A DNA stretch of 63,246 nucleotides from Actinomycetaceae bacterium (GTDB taxonomy: Bacteria; Actinomycetota; Actinomycetes; Actinomycetales; Actinomycetaceae): assembly GCA_028724905.1 (NCBI GenBank), contig JAQYTG010000006.1, positions 1-63,246 on the forward strand, given 5' to 3'. Position numbers and translations under genes: made by a program. The notes beneath the pieces are model-generated. The model saw only the letters and a program-made list of their open reading frames with translations. It was not told the origin of the DNA and did no database searches. Below, piece after piece: positions 1-8,260 of this stretch. The stretch's first letter is position 1; each line of letters begins with the position of its first letter.

Positions 1-272
1 TCTGGTCTGCTCTCGGCCAATGTTCACTCCTTGACGTCTCAGGGCGTGCCACATTTTCCCCACCCCGTAGACCCCGTAGTTTTCGGCGTGGATCTGGCGA
101 ACGAGCTCGACCACCTCACCATCCCTGATCGCGCGTTTCGAGGCGGGCCGTCGTTTCGCGTCACGGTAACCACGCGAGGACAGAAACCCCCCTCACGTTC
201 CTTCTTCAGCGTCGCACAGATGAACTCGACAGAGAAACGATCACGATACTCATCAATAAACGCGATCATCAC
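1..272 (-). pseudogene. IS3 orfB transposase fragment with frameshift
   Basis: The frame beginning at 272 reads MMIAFIDEYRDRFSVEFICA, typical of an IS3 OrfB N-terminus. At the run of six C at 187-192 (plus strand) the similarity moves to another frame, which then reads YRDAKRRPASKRAIRDG and NYGVYGVGKMWHALRRQGVN, the expected OrfB continuation before the DDE core. A single indel in that homopolymer therefore breaks the gene. The natural IS3 programmed frameshift lies between orfA and orfB, not here, so decay is the better reading. The DDE catalytic region lies beyond the window. Confidence 0.75.
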
Positions 273-579
273 GGACGCTGGTGGCCTGGAACGGAGGCGA
301 AAAAGCCGACGCGGCCTTCAATAACTCATTCGTATCGCGCAACTGCCGAACCTCTTAACGCAACCAAGCGTTTTCAACAACAAGATCGATCTCGCAAACA
401 CGATCACGATTCTCCCACCGCGATTTTTACAGCCACTAACGCAACACGCCAGCACTCACACCAAGCCTGGGTACACCCTGCTCACACGCACTCACAATCA
501 AGCACTCCTACACACGAATACGACCCTCCACCAACCAAACCACTCGACCCTTAACATCCCGATCAAAAACCTTCGACAT
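1..579 (-). mobile_element. Decayed IS3-family insertion sequence, truncated by window edge
   Basis: Read on the minus strand this holds remnants of an IS3-type orfA followed by orfB. The orfA part starts with an ATG at 579 (MSKVFDRDVKGR) and ends in a recognisable leucine-zipper stretch (RQLRDTNELLKAASAF), but it carries in-frame stops at about codons 24, 48, 51 and 75. The orfB part follows at 272 and reads off the left edge. Both are broken, so the element cannot transpose by itself. The terminal inverted repeats were not identified with confidence. The family call rests on recognising the typical OrfA tail and the OrfB start. Confidence 0.8.
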
Positions 580-804
580 AACCCACACTCTCCCACCCTC
601 CCAAACGGAAGAAAACCCAGACCATTTCTGTAGCGACAACATAAGAAGCGAACAAAACCCAGTACGCTTCATCGCGGAGGATGCCTGGTGTAGTGCGTGC
701 GTTTGTGTGCTTGTACCACGTACTCGAAATTTATTTATCTGCTGTCACCCGTCACGAGTTATTTCGTGACGGGATGACAAAAAAATTCAGGGGTACTCGT
801 TTCC

Positions 805-905
805 CGTGTCGTTTTTGCAGCTACGAGCAATATGAACCAGGCTTGGTGATTACCTATGTTTATCCGTTCGTGTTGTTTTTGCGGCCACGAGCAATATGGA
901 CTAGG
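805..905. repeat. Direct repeat of the 3' end of the small membrane-protein gene
   Basis: Positions 805-841 and 869-905 match at 32 of 37 bases by eye and all five differences are transitions. The repeat contains the codons for the tail HIAR-KN-T of the gene at 860-1078, so a second, different tail (HIARSCKNDTGNEYP then stop) lies immediately downstream on the minus strand. This is a tandem duplication of the gene end. Confidence 0.7.
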
Positions 906-1078
906 GAGAGTATGAAAGCTAATGCTAGTGCTGCCCAAAAAATCGGATTCCCCATGAACGCTTTCTCGTTCGGTGCGCCAAGGGCTAAGAATCATAAGCC
1001 ACTGCCAACACCAGCGATCACGATTCCAATGATGTAGAGCCAGAAAAACCGTCTCTTGGAAGCACGTTGCTGCTGCAT
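860..1078 (-). pseudogene. Small two-helix membrane protein gene interrupted by an in-frame TGA
   Basis: An ATG at 1078, preceded by a purine-rich GGGAAGAGGAA, opens a 72-codon frame: MQQQRASKRRFFWLYIIGIV, then a hydrophobic stretch, a TGA at codon 29 (994-992), then a second hydrophobic helix (FWAALALAFILSLV) and a basic tail (HIARGRKNNTNG). TGA stands where TGG (Trp) would continue a plausible helix, so a single G-to-A change could have broken it. No family is recognised. It could also be a 28-residue one-helix peptide that ends at the TGA. Confidence 0.45.
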
Positions 1079-1403
1079 CTGCTATTCCTCTTCCCGCTGC
1101 TCAGCTGACGAGCCCACCATACCGGCGCCCGCTGTATCGCAGCAATAGCAGAGCTACAGATCATATTGCTTTGGCAGGCTATATCTAAGCTATATCAACG
1201 CTCTCCCTGATGGCGAGATGGCCCGTAGCATCCCCCAGAGGATAACCAAAAGTCATTACCAGTCGCCACAGGGCACACGCGAGAGAATGAACGTCCCGTA
1301 AAAAACCCATAGAAACCCTATGAAACCTCATAAAGAGCGGGGCAAAACTTAGAACCTAGTGTTGAGTGCCAGTGTTTTTACTGTACTTTTCGTCAAAGTG
1401 TGC
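1079..1403. other. Intergenic stretch without a recognisable gene
   Basis: I see no credible coding frame, strong hairpin or RNA gene between the small membrane-protein pseudogene and the promoter of the PTS regulator. Near 1301-1336 there is a weak duplication of an AAACCNTAT/GAAACC-like string. Confidence 0.4.
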
Positions 1404-1409
1404 TAGATT
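1404..1409 (+). promoter_or_regulatory. Candidate -10 box (TAGATT) of the PTS operon
   Basis: TAGATT fits the actinobacterial TANNNT -10 pattern. It would start transcription near 1416, about ten bases before the antitermination target at 1427. No convincing -35 at the usual spacing is visible, so the call is tentative. Confidence 0.4.
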
Positions 1410-1426
1410 TTTTAACAATGAGTTCT

Positions 1427-1454
1427 GGGTGTTACTGCTGCGGCAGGCATCACT
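1427..1454 (+). promoter_or_regulatory. RAT-type ribonucleic antiterminator target
   Basis: The segment GGGTGTTACTGC followed by GGCAGGCATCACT matches the core of BglG/LicT/GlcT RNA targets (GTTACTGC, short loop, GCAGGCA). It sits in the leader of a gene encoding exactly such an RNA-binding antiterminator, about 120 bases before its start codon. The expected role is to form a hairpin bound by the CAT domain of the antiterminator and so prevent termination. The base pairing has not been modelled. Confidence 0.7.
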
Positions 1455-1482
1455 GGGATGAATACTTTCAATGAGGTGACTG

Positions 1483-1506
1483 GCATCGCGTGATGAAGCG
1501 CGATGC
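1483..1506 (+). terminator. Leader hairpin, candidate attenuator terminator
   Basis: GCATCGCG at 1483-1490 pairs perfectly with CGCGATGC at 1499-1506 around an 8-base loop. It has no U-tract. CATCAC inside the antitermination target (1448-1453) is complementary to GTGATG at 1490-1495, so alternative pairing between target and hairpin is possible, as expected of an attenuator. Function is inferred from position. Confidence 0.45.
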
Positions 1507-1571
1507 GCTAGTGTGGCGGCGTTGCCAGCTAGTGGCTGCGAAAGCAGAGAGTCCACCGTGAGGGAGTCTCA

Positions 1572-2624
1572 GTGGTACAAGCACAATCGCAAACAGAATT
1601 TGCAACAATTCGGGTGTTGAACAACAACGCCGTGGTAGCGCGTGCCTTGACCGCCGATACCCCCCCCTGCAGTGGAGCTTCGTCTAGGGCGGTTTCTAGC
1701 TCTGATACTCCCGAGGTCGTACTTATTGGCAAGGGGATCGGTTTCGGCACGAATCCTGGAGATGTGATTAGCGGTGAACGTGTACAGCACCGCTACACTG
1801 CTATCGACCCGAGCAAACTGCAGGTTTTTTTAGGACTCCTTGCCACTCTTGATCAAGACATTTTTGACGCCATAACTAATGGTGTTGAGCTAGCAGAATC
1901 TCTACTTGGGGAGTTGGCTCCCTCCGTCTATCTTAGCCTCACCGATCATATAGCATTCTCGCTGGAGCGCATTAAGCGCGGTGAGACAATCAACAATCCG
2001 CTGCTGCTGGAAATTCGCACCGTGTTTCCCGAAGAGTATCAAGCGGCGGAGCTGGTGGCGGGCACGATCAACCGTGATCTCGATGTGCCGCTACCGCCAT
2101 CTGAAGTGGCCTATATTGCCCTGCATCTGAACGCTGCCCGCCTAGGGGTGCCTGTGAAATCTCCTCTGGGGCAAGCGAACTTGATGGCTGGCCTCGTCTC
2201 CGAGGCGAAATCCCTGCTCGGGGTGAGGGATGAGCTATTGGATGACGCCGAACTCATCAGCGAGCTGCTGCGTATCTATGCAAGGGTGCGAGCTCATACA
2301 CCGCGCAGCATCCCGCTCACGTTTACGATTCAGCGCGATATGCCTGCGGAATATGCCGCTGCCGAGCAGCTTCTTGCCCGCATGGGTAGCGCTCCTATGA
2401 ACTCCCGCGAGTGGAAAGGCGAGAGCGCCATGCTCGCTGTGGTCTTGTACTCGTGGAAACAAAGCGCTCCATCTCGTGGCGCTTTACATCATGCTCAGGC
2501 ACAGGCTGGTGCCAAGGAGGAGAGCGGGAAGACATCTGAGCTTGCTCCTCCTGGTGTCGCTAGTGCTGGGGCGTCCCATATCAGCAGTACGGGAGCGGCG
2601 TCACGGAGCACATCCGATGCTTAA
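1572..2624 (+). CDS. BglG/GlcT-family transcription antiterminator with PRD domains
   Basis: A 350-residue RNA-binding regulator. It starts at GTG 1572 with AGGGAG five bases upstream. Residues 1-79 are the CAT RNA-binding domain (IRVLNNNAVVA and LIGKGIGFG are diagnostic), split by an insertion of about 22 Ser/Ala/Pro-rich residues (26-48). PRD1 spans roughly 80-190 with the conserved histidines H126 (TDHIAFS) and H185 (IALHLNAAR). PRD2 spans about 200-300, with H242 but Tyr/Ser where the second PRD2 histidine usually lies. A low-complexity tail follows. PTS components phosphorylate these histidines and thereby control binding to the RNA target at 1427. It heads the PTS genes, so self-control plus control of ptsG is likely. 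Confidence 0.9.
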   Translation: MVQAQSQTEFATIRVLNNNAVVARALTADTPPCSGASSRAVSSSDTPEVVLIGKGIGFGTNPGDVISGERVQHRYTAIDPSKLQVFLGLLATLDQDIFDAITNGVELAESLLGELAPSVYLSLTDHIAFSLERIKRGETINNPLLLEIRTVFPEEYQAAELVAGTINRDLDVPLPPSEVAYIALHLNAARLGVPVKSPLGQANLMAGLVSEAKSLLGVRDELLDDAELISELLRIYARVRAHTPRSIPLTFTIQRDMPAEYAAAEQLLARMGSAPMNSREWKGESAMLAVVLYSWKQSAPSRGALHHAQAQAGAKEESGKTSELAPPGVASAGASHISSTGAASRSTSDA

Positions 2625-2709
2625 ACGCAGCACCGACTTCACATAAGTGGGAACGCACTACACGAGATCGTCGCAGGTAACACTGGGATATACCGAAAGG
2701 AAACTCATA

Positions 2710-4356
2710 ATGAATGGAAAGGTATTTGGGGGTCTCCAGCGCCTTGGTAAAGCGCTGATGGGAGCCGTGGCCGTGATGCCAGTGGCTGCCATCCTCATGG
2801 GTATTGGCTACTGGATTGATCCCGTTGGTTGGGGCGCCGACAACGTGATCGCGCTGGTGCTGATCAAAGCTGGTGGCGTAATTCTAGATAATCTCGGCTG
2901 GCTTTTCGCTGTAGCTGTGGCATTTGGTTTAGCTAAGCAAAGCAATGGTGCTGCCGCACTTTCTGGCTGGATTGGCTACGGCACAGTGAAGATGCTGCTG
3001 ATGCCAGGCTCAATTGAAGTCATTAAAGGCCTGGAGAAAGACGCCGATGGCGCTTGGATCTATCCAGAGAACTGGGCGAGCCAAGGCTGGGCTGCTATCA
3101 ACGACAAGAACGTGCTCATCGGTATTTTGGTGGGCGTGCTGGCAGCGTGGACGTACAACCGTTTCCACACCACTAAGCTGCCGGATTTCTTGGCGTTTTT
3201 CTCTGGCCGCCGTCTGGTGCCGATTCTCACCTCATTCTTTGCGATTATTCTCGCAGCCATTATGTTCTTCGTCTGGCCGTTCCTGTATTCGATCCTCTTC
3301 GCCTTCGGCAACTGGATTGTGGGCTTGGGAGCTGTGGGCGCCGGTATCTATGGCGTTATCAACCGTCTGCTCATCCCAACTGGTTTGCATCACGCAGTGA
3401 ACCAGATTTTCTGGTTTGACGTGGTGGGCATCAACGATTTGAACAACTTCCTCAATGGTGGCAAGACCATTAACGCGGCCGCCCTGGCCACCTCCGCCAC
3501 AGAGTGCTCCGCCGCTGGCGTCACCCTCGACGATGGAACTCTCTATCACCTCGGTTCTGCCGTGTGGAACAGCGCTACCAACACCTGCGAGGTCATCGGC
3601 AATGTGGGTATGTATCAAGGTGGCTTCTTCCCAATTATGATGTTTGGTTTGCCAGGCGCTGCCCTCGCTATGTATCTCACTGCTAAGACCTCTAAGAAGA
3701 AGGTTGCTGGGGCTCTCATGTTTGCTGGAGCTCTCGCTTCGTTCTTCACTGGCGTCACCGAACCACTTGAATTCTCGTTCATGTTCCTGGCACCTGCTCT
3801 GTACCTGGTGCACGCTATCCTCACCGGTATTTCGGTGGCTATCGCCGCAGCGTTCCACTGGACGGCAGGCTTCGGCTTCTCGGCAGGCTTGGTGGATATG
3901 GTGCTCTCGGCTCAAAACCCAATCGCCAACAAGTGGTATATGCTGCTCCTGATGGGCGTGGTCTACTTCTTCGTCTACTTCGTGATCTTCTACTTCCTCA
4001 TCAAGAAGTTCGATATCAAGACTCCTGGACGTGAAGACGACGTTGCCGATGCCGATGAGGCTTTGGCCGTGAACGCTTCGGACGCGGAGAAAGCTCAGGC
4101 TATCATCAAAGGTCTTGGCGGCGCAGGCAATATCTCGGTGCTCGATTACTGCGCTACGCGGCTGCGGGTGACGGTGAAAGACGATGCGGCCGTGAGCGAG
4201 AACGCCATTAAGGCCGCTGGCGTAGCTGGCTTGATTCGCCCAACCGGCAACAACGTACAGGTGGTGATTGGCCCGCAGGTGCAGTTCGTCTACGATGCTG
4301 CTGCCGCTGAGTTGAGCCAAGCCGACGTGCTACTCAATGGGGAGCAAGCTGCCTGA
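2710..4356 (+). CDS. ptsG: PTS glucose-family EIICB permease
   Basis: A 548-residue membrane permease of the glucose/N-acetylglucosamine PTS family that imports and phosphorylates a hexose. The start ATG at 2710 has a GAAAGGA ribosome site; a longer frame to 2647 lacks one. Residues 1 to about 420 are EIIC with many hydrophobic segments (GIGYWIDPVGW, TGLHHAVNQIFWF, FFTGVTEPLEFSFMF). A linker rich in Asp/Ala leads to EIIB, whose phosphorylated cysteine is C481 in ISVLDYCATRLRV. There is no fused EIIA; that is the next gene, overlapping by one base. The GlcT-type regulator upstream favours glucose, but N-acetylglucosamine or maltose cannot be excluded. Confidence 0.92.
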   Translation: MNGKVFGGLQRLGKALMGAVAVMPVAAILMGIGYWIDPVGWGADNVIALVLIKAGGVILDNLGWLFAVAVAFGLAKQSNGAAALSGWIGYGTVKMLLMPGSIEVIKGLEKDADGAWIYPENWASQGWAAINDKNVLIGILVGVLAAWTYNRFHTTKLPDFLAFFSGRRLVPILTSFFAIILAAIMFFVWPFLYSILFAFGNWIVGLGAVGAGIYGVINRLLIPTGLHHAVNQIFWFDVVGINDLNNFLNGGKTINAAALATSATECSAAGVTLDDGTLYHLGSAVWNSATNTCEVIGNVGMYQGGFFPIMMFGLPGAALAMYLTAKTSKKKVAGALMFAGALASFFTGVTEPLEFSFMFLAPALYLVHAILTGISVAIAAAFHWTAGFGFSAGLVDMVLSAQNPIANKWYMLLLMGVVYFFVYFVIFYFLIKKFDIKTPGREDDVADADEALAVNASDAEKAQAIIKGLGGAGNISVLDYCATRLRVTVKDDAAVSENAIKAAGVAGLIRPTGNNVQVVIGPQVQFVYDAAAAELSQADVLLNGEQAA

Positions 4357-4835
4357 TGTTTGGTTTTGGGAAGAAAAAGATCGAGTTTGTTGCCCCGTTT
4401 GACGGCAATGTCGTACCGGTGAGCGAGGTGCCAGACCCGATGTTTGCAGGCAAGATGCTCGGCGATGGATATGCCGTGATCCCGAGTGACGACGCTGAGA
4501 AACTCACGGTGGTAGCTCCGGCTGAGGGCACTTTAGTGAAAGTGTTTAAAACGGGGCACGCTTTCTCTATGAAAACTACTGCAGGGGTGGAAGTGCTAGT
4601 GCACATCGGCCTGGAGACGGTAGAGCTCAAAGGTGAAGGCTTCACTGTGTTGCACGAGTCAGGATCGGTGACGGCAGGCACTCCTATCGTGGAGGTGGAT
4701 CTTTCCGTGGTGCGTGGAGCAGGGCTCAACCCGATCACCATCGTGGTGTTCACCAAGAAAGGTCAAGTCGCTGAGCTGGCAGTGAACGCGGGTGCCACCG
4801 GCGCCCAGCCAGCTGCTATTGCCACGATTGCCTGA
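4356..4835 (+). CDS. crr: PTS glucose-specific EIIA (Crr-like)
   Basis: A 159-residue soluble phosphocarrier that passes phosphate from HPr to the EIIB domain of the upstream permease. H83 in VLVHIGLETVELKGEGF is the phosphorylation site and H68 in GHAFSMKT is the partner histidine of the family. The start ATG at 4356 overlaps the ptsG stop codon (TGATG), so the two are translationally coupled. Length is normal for a free EIIA-Glc domain. It is followed by a strong hairpin pair, which separates it from ptsH. Confidence 0.93.
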   Translation: MFGFGKKKIEFVAPFDGNVVPVSEVPDPMFAGKMLGDGYAVIPSDDAEKLTVVAPAEGTLVKVFKTGHAFSMKTTAGVEVLVHIGLETVELKGEGFTVLHESGSVTAGTPIVEVDLSVVRGAGLNPITIVVFTKKGQVAELAVNAGATGAQPAAIATIA

Positions 4836-4889
4836 TTGGCCACGCGCGCCTAGAATCCGCTGCGCTGATTTACGGCGATGGCCGCAACG

Positions 4890-4980
4890 GGGGCTGTATC
4901 GCAGAAAAGACGTTGGCAAAACTAGAAAGCCGTATGCGCCGCGATACAGCCCCGCTGCGGCACTTCTGTGCCGCAGCGGG
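4890..4980. terminator. Two overlapping inverted repeats between crr and ptsH
   Basis: A 13-bp perfect inverted repeat pairs 4890-4902 with 4941-4953 across a 38-base loop. A second one pairs 4951-4963 (CCCGCTGCGGCAC) with 4968-4980 around a TTCT loop. The two share bases 4951-4953. The second is a very stable hairpin and the likely terminator or processing site after crr, without a U-tract. The first may be an alternative fold. See the findings. Confidence 0.6.
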
Positions 4981-5201
4981 AGCCTTGCAGAGGGAAAACT
5001 TTACATCCTGGGGTTCTACCTACGCAGGCGGAGCCCAGCAGGCAGAGCATTTGATGCTGCTCATTCGCTACGGTATCTAACTCAGCAGGTGAGACGGCGT
5101 GGCTGAAGCAAGTGGCGTCACGCGGGTAGATGGCGTCACCCAAGCAAACGGCGTCACGGCACATATTGACAGATACGAGACAAATTGAGGATACAAGACT
5201 A

Positions 5202-5468
5202 ATGATTTCACGTACGGTAAAAGTAGGATCTCCGCATGGGCTGCACGCCCGCCCAGCTGCAGTGTTCGCAAATGCAGCTGGCGAATACGAGGATATAGAA
5301 TTCACGCTCACCAAAGGAGATGAATCCGTCGATGCTGCCAGTTTGTTGGAAGTGATGACGCTCGGCGCAGAATTTGGCGACGAAGTGACGCTTTCCACGG
5401 ACGATGATTCAGCTACTGAGGCTTTGGATGCGCTCGCTGCGCTGATAGCAGAAAACCAAGAGGCGTGA
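5202..5468 (+). CDS. ptsH: Phosphocarrier protein HPr
   Basis: An 88-residue HPr that carries phosphate from Enzyme I to EIIA. H15 in SPHGLHARPAAVF is the phosphorylated histidine. S47 (DAASLLEVMTLG) aligns with the regulatory Ser46 of Bacillus HPr; no HPr kinase is seen in the window. The start ATG at 5202 has GAGG eleven bases upstream, and the protein begins MISRTVKVGS, as expected. Three copies of GGCGTCAC at roughly 20-base spacing lie upstream (5121-5158). ptsI follows 245 bases later. Confidence 0.95.
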   Translation: MISRTVKVGSPHGLHARPAAVFANAAGEYEDIEFTLTKGDESVDAASLLEVMTLGAEFGDEVTLSTDDDSATEALDALAALIAENQEA

Positions 5469-5556
5469 GCTGTGCGCCGTCTTGGCGAATGTGACGGGTA
5501 CTGTTGCTGCGTCAAGAAGTAGGAAACAGTTGTTGGCACAAGCGGGTGCAGTCGTC

Positions 5557-5631
5557 CAGGATGTATCTATTGGGGATATAACTGTCCAGAATGTGGCGGT
5601 TGAGGATGCAGCCGTTCGGAATGCAGCTATT
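5557..5631 (+). repeat. Five tandem 15-base units between ptsH and ptsI
   Basis: Units start at 5557, 5572, 5587, 5602 and 5617. Five positions (3, 5, 6, 11, 14) are invariant. They lie in frame in an open TTG-started frame at 5482-5697 and would encode five-residue repeats (QDVSI, GDITV, QNVAV, EDAAV, RNAAI). No ribosome site precedes that TTG, so a gene is not claimed. The rest of the gap holds nothing else recognisable. Confidence 0.65.
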
Positions 5632-5713
5632 CCATCGCTGTTGAGTATCCGCACGTGTGACGTTGCCGCTGGCGGCAAACGAGGTAGAACGATCTAGAAA
5701 ACGAGAGTAAACG

Positions 5714-7405
5714 ATGGGCGAGCAGACACAGGCATACGAGATTCAAGGTTTGGGAGTATCTGCAGGTTCGATATATGGGCCGGCCGTGATTGTACTCAAT
5801 TCCATTGACGTCGATCCGGACGAGCCAGGATCGGTGGATGCCGTAGCAGACACTGAGCGGGTCAAAAAGGCCATGAAAGCTGTGAGTGAGGCATTGGCAT
5901 TGCAGGCTGCTGAAGCAGATGGGGCTATGTCAGAGATTTTGCTGGCGCAGTCGTCGCTCGCGCGTGATCGTGGACTGCGCAAAGCCATCGCTCAAAAAAT
6001 CGAGAAAGGCAGCGGCCGCACACACGCTGTACGGGAGGCCGTGGAAGAGTATGCTGCTCAGCTTGCTGCCCTCGGCGGATATATGAGCGAACGAGCGGCA
6101 GATCTGCGCGACATCGGAGATCGTATCATCGCCCATCTGCGCGGCATACCGGCTCCAGGGATTCCGGCATTAAAGCAGCCGAGCGTGATTATTGCTCACG
6201 ATCTTTCGCCTGCACAAACGGCTATGCTGCGTCCAGAATTAGTGCGAGGCATTATCACCGTGGCCGGAGGAGCCACATCACATACCGCCATTTTGGCGGC
6301 GCAGCTAGGAATCGCGGCCATTGTGGGGGCAAAGGGAGCAACGGATATCCCCTCGGGTACTGTGGTAGGGCTCGATGGAAGCTCAGGCATGGTGTGGGTG
6401 AACCCCAGCGAGCAGGTCTGTGCCGATCTCGATAAAAAAGCGCGGATACGAGCGCAGGTTCTAGCTCATGCCGGTGGAGCAGGAGCTACAAAAGACGGTC
6501 ATCCTGTGGTGCTGCTAGCCAATATCGGCACCGTTGCCGATGCCGTGGCCGTCGCCGACAAAGCAGTGGAAGGATCGGGGCTATTCCGTTCCGAGTTTCT
6601 TTTCCTCGATCGTGCCGACGCTCCCACATACGAGGAACAGGCGGAGAGCTATACAGCGGTGCTGGAAGCATTTGGTGATCGGCGAGTGGTGGTGCGTACG
6701 CTCGACGCTGGAGCGGATAAGCCGCTGGCGTTTGCCAGCCAAGAAGAGGAAGAAAATCCAGCCCTCGGCCGGCGTGGCCTGCGGCTCTCGATGGCTCGTG
6801 AAGATTTGCTTGATACTCAGCTCAAGGCACTTGCTGCAGCACAGGATGCTACAGGCGGAAACCTATGGGTGATGGCTCCCATGGTGAGTACCACCGCAGA
6901 AGCACAGTGGTTTGCAGATAAAGCGCACAGCTATGGTTTGCAGCGGGTGGGCATTATGATCGAGGTGCCAGCAGCAGCGATTCGGGCACAGCAGCTGATG
7001 AAATACGTGGATTTTGCCTCGATAGGGACGAATGATCTCACGCAATATACGATGGCAGCTGATCGTCTCAACTCTGCCGTGACGGAGCTCAATAGCTACT
7101 GGCATGGAGCGGTGCTTGATGTGATGAAAGCTGCGTGCGACGGCGCCCACGCAAACGGGAAATACATTGGCGTGTGTGGCGAGGCTGCTGGAGATCCGCT
7201 CATGGCGCTAGTGTTGGTGGGGCTTGGCGTAGGTTCGCTTTCTATGGCGGCTCCCAAAGTGCCCGCCGTACGTTTTGCACTCTCGCGCCACGATTTCGCC
7301 CAGTGTGGAGCAATCGCTCAGGCTGCGCTCTCGGCTTCGACAGCTGAGGAAGCTAAGGAGGCTGTCAAGGCTTTAGTCAATCCGGATGTTCTGGAGATTT
7401 CCTGA
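5714..7405 (+). CDS. ptsI: PTS Enzyme I (phosphoenolpyruvate-protein phosphotransferase)
   Basis: A 563-residue cytosolic enzyme that takes phosphate from phosphoenolpyruvate and passes it to HPr. H190 in VAGGATSHTAILAAQLG is the active-site histidine. The PEP-binding half contains LFRSEFLFLDR, GADKPLAF, and the family motif IEVPAAAIRAQQL, followed by SIGTNDLTQYTMAADR and the catalytic C488 in GVCGEAAGDP. Length is normal. The start at ATG 5714 follows a weak GAGAG. With ptsH, crr and ptsG it completes a phosphorelay encoded in one 6-kb block. Confidence 0.95.
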   Translation: MGEQTQAYEIQGLGVSAGSIYGPAVIVLNSIDVDPDEPGSVDAVADTERVKKAMKAVSEALALQAAEADGAMSEILLAQSSLARDRGLRKAIAQKIEKGSGRTHAVREAVEEYAAQLAALGGYMSERAADLRDIGDRIIAHLRGIPAPGIPALKQPSVIIAHDLSPAQTAMLRPELVRGIITVAGGATSHTAILAAQLGIAAIVGAKGATDIPSGTVVGLDGSSGMVWVNPSEQVCADLDKKARIRAQVLAHAGGAGATKDGHPVVLLANIGTVADAVAVADKAVEGSGLFRSEFLFLDRADAPTYEEQAESYTAVLEAFGDRRVVVRTLDAGADKPLAFASQEEEENPALGRRGLRLSMAREDLLDTQLKALAAAQDATGGNLWVMAPMVSTTAEAQWFADKAHSYGLQRVGIMIEVPAAAIRAQQLMKYVDFASIGTNDLTQYTMAADRLNSAVTELNSYWHGAVLDVMKAACDGAHANGKYIGVCGEAAGDPLMALVLVGLGVGSLSMAAPKVPAVRFALSRHDFAQCGAIAQAALSASTAEEAKEAVKALVNPDVLEIS

Positions 7406-8188
7406 ATCTGGTAGTGCTTTGCCTCTGGGAGCTAAGGGCTAAAAATCGCTGCTATTGGTTGGGCTTTTCTTTGCTGGGATGGGGAGTAATCATTGTTGAG
7501 GTTTAGGGGCTGAAAGTCAGGTTTTGCTTGGCTTTCGCGTGGGTATATACAAAGGGGTGAAGCCTCTCAGTTTCCACGCCCATCTATCGCCCATCTATAT
7601 CCGTTATGCGGCCAGCCAATGAAGAAAACGGCAAGACCCCCTCTGGCACCCACCGACATCGACAACGCGATCAACACCCCCCCTGAGACGACGGACTCCA
7701 CATTCGAAAAGGCTGGGCAGGCAGATACAAGCCCTAACACACAGCCACCGACACGCCACCATAAGACTCACTTTTTGGGGCTAGCGGACAAAAGTTATTG
7801 ATTTTGGGTTAGTAGTCGTTGCGGTAGGGGTGTTGGTGTGGAGTTTGTTCCAGTCTAATTCTGTGCCTCAGCGTTGATGGCCGCACTTATCTTTCCCATT
7901 TCTCATCATGCCAGTCCCACACACGGGGTAACGCTTCTTATTCGATCCCATACCCACAAGTATGGAACTAGTTTTCACCTCGGTTTTTGCCTGCTATTAC
8001 AGGTAAAAACCGAGATCCTATCAATAACTATTGACCAACCAAAAACTCGAGTCGAAACGACTTTTCACACAGAAAACCCCACCACACCAACGAAAAACAG
8101 CAAAACCACCAATAACTATCGTCCTATAGCTCTGATTTTTTGTCGCTTAACCCTAGAGATACGTAGAGATACATAGCGACATATAGAG
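7406..8188. other. 780-base gap after ptsI with one strong hairpin
   Basis: No convincing gene was found; two open frames here have unlikely composition and no ribosome sites. At 7979-8014 a 15-bp stem with one G.U pair (CTCGGTTTTTGCCTG against CAGGTAAAAACCGAG, six-base loop) stands out. It could end transcription on either strand, though it lies about 575 bases after ptsI. The stretch from about 7770 to 8160 is more AT-rich than its surroundings. Confidence 0.5.
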
Positions 8189-8225
8189 TAGTGGTGGGGC
8201 ACGGTGATACCGCGCCCCACCACTA
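8189..8225 (-). terminator. Terminator hairpin after rpsT
   Basis: TAGTGGTGGGGC at 8189-8200 pairs perfectly with GCCCCACCACTA at 8214-8225, and the loop itself contains a GGT/ACC mini-stem. It lies 36 bases past the rpsT stop codon on the minus strand. It lacks a long U-tract, as is common in actinobacteria. Confidence 0.8.
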
Positions 8226-8260
8226 TGATGCACTGGGCAGCGCCGAGGCGCCGGTGCCGT

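Noticed and set aside
681..1037. Plus-strand open frame over the small membrane-protein pseudogene
   Set aside because: No ribosome site and an unlikely Cys/Phe/Tyr-rich translation. The minus strand gives membrane helices and a ribosome site instead.
3232..4320. Long open frame antisense to ptsG
   Set aside because: It is a shadow of the high-GC codon pattern of the EIICB gene, with no domain and a His/Glu-rich translation.
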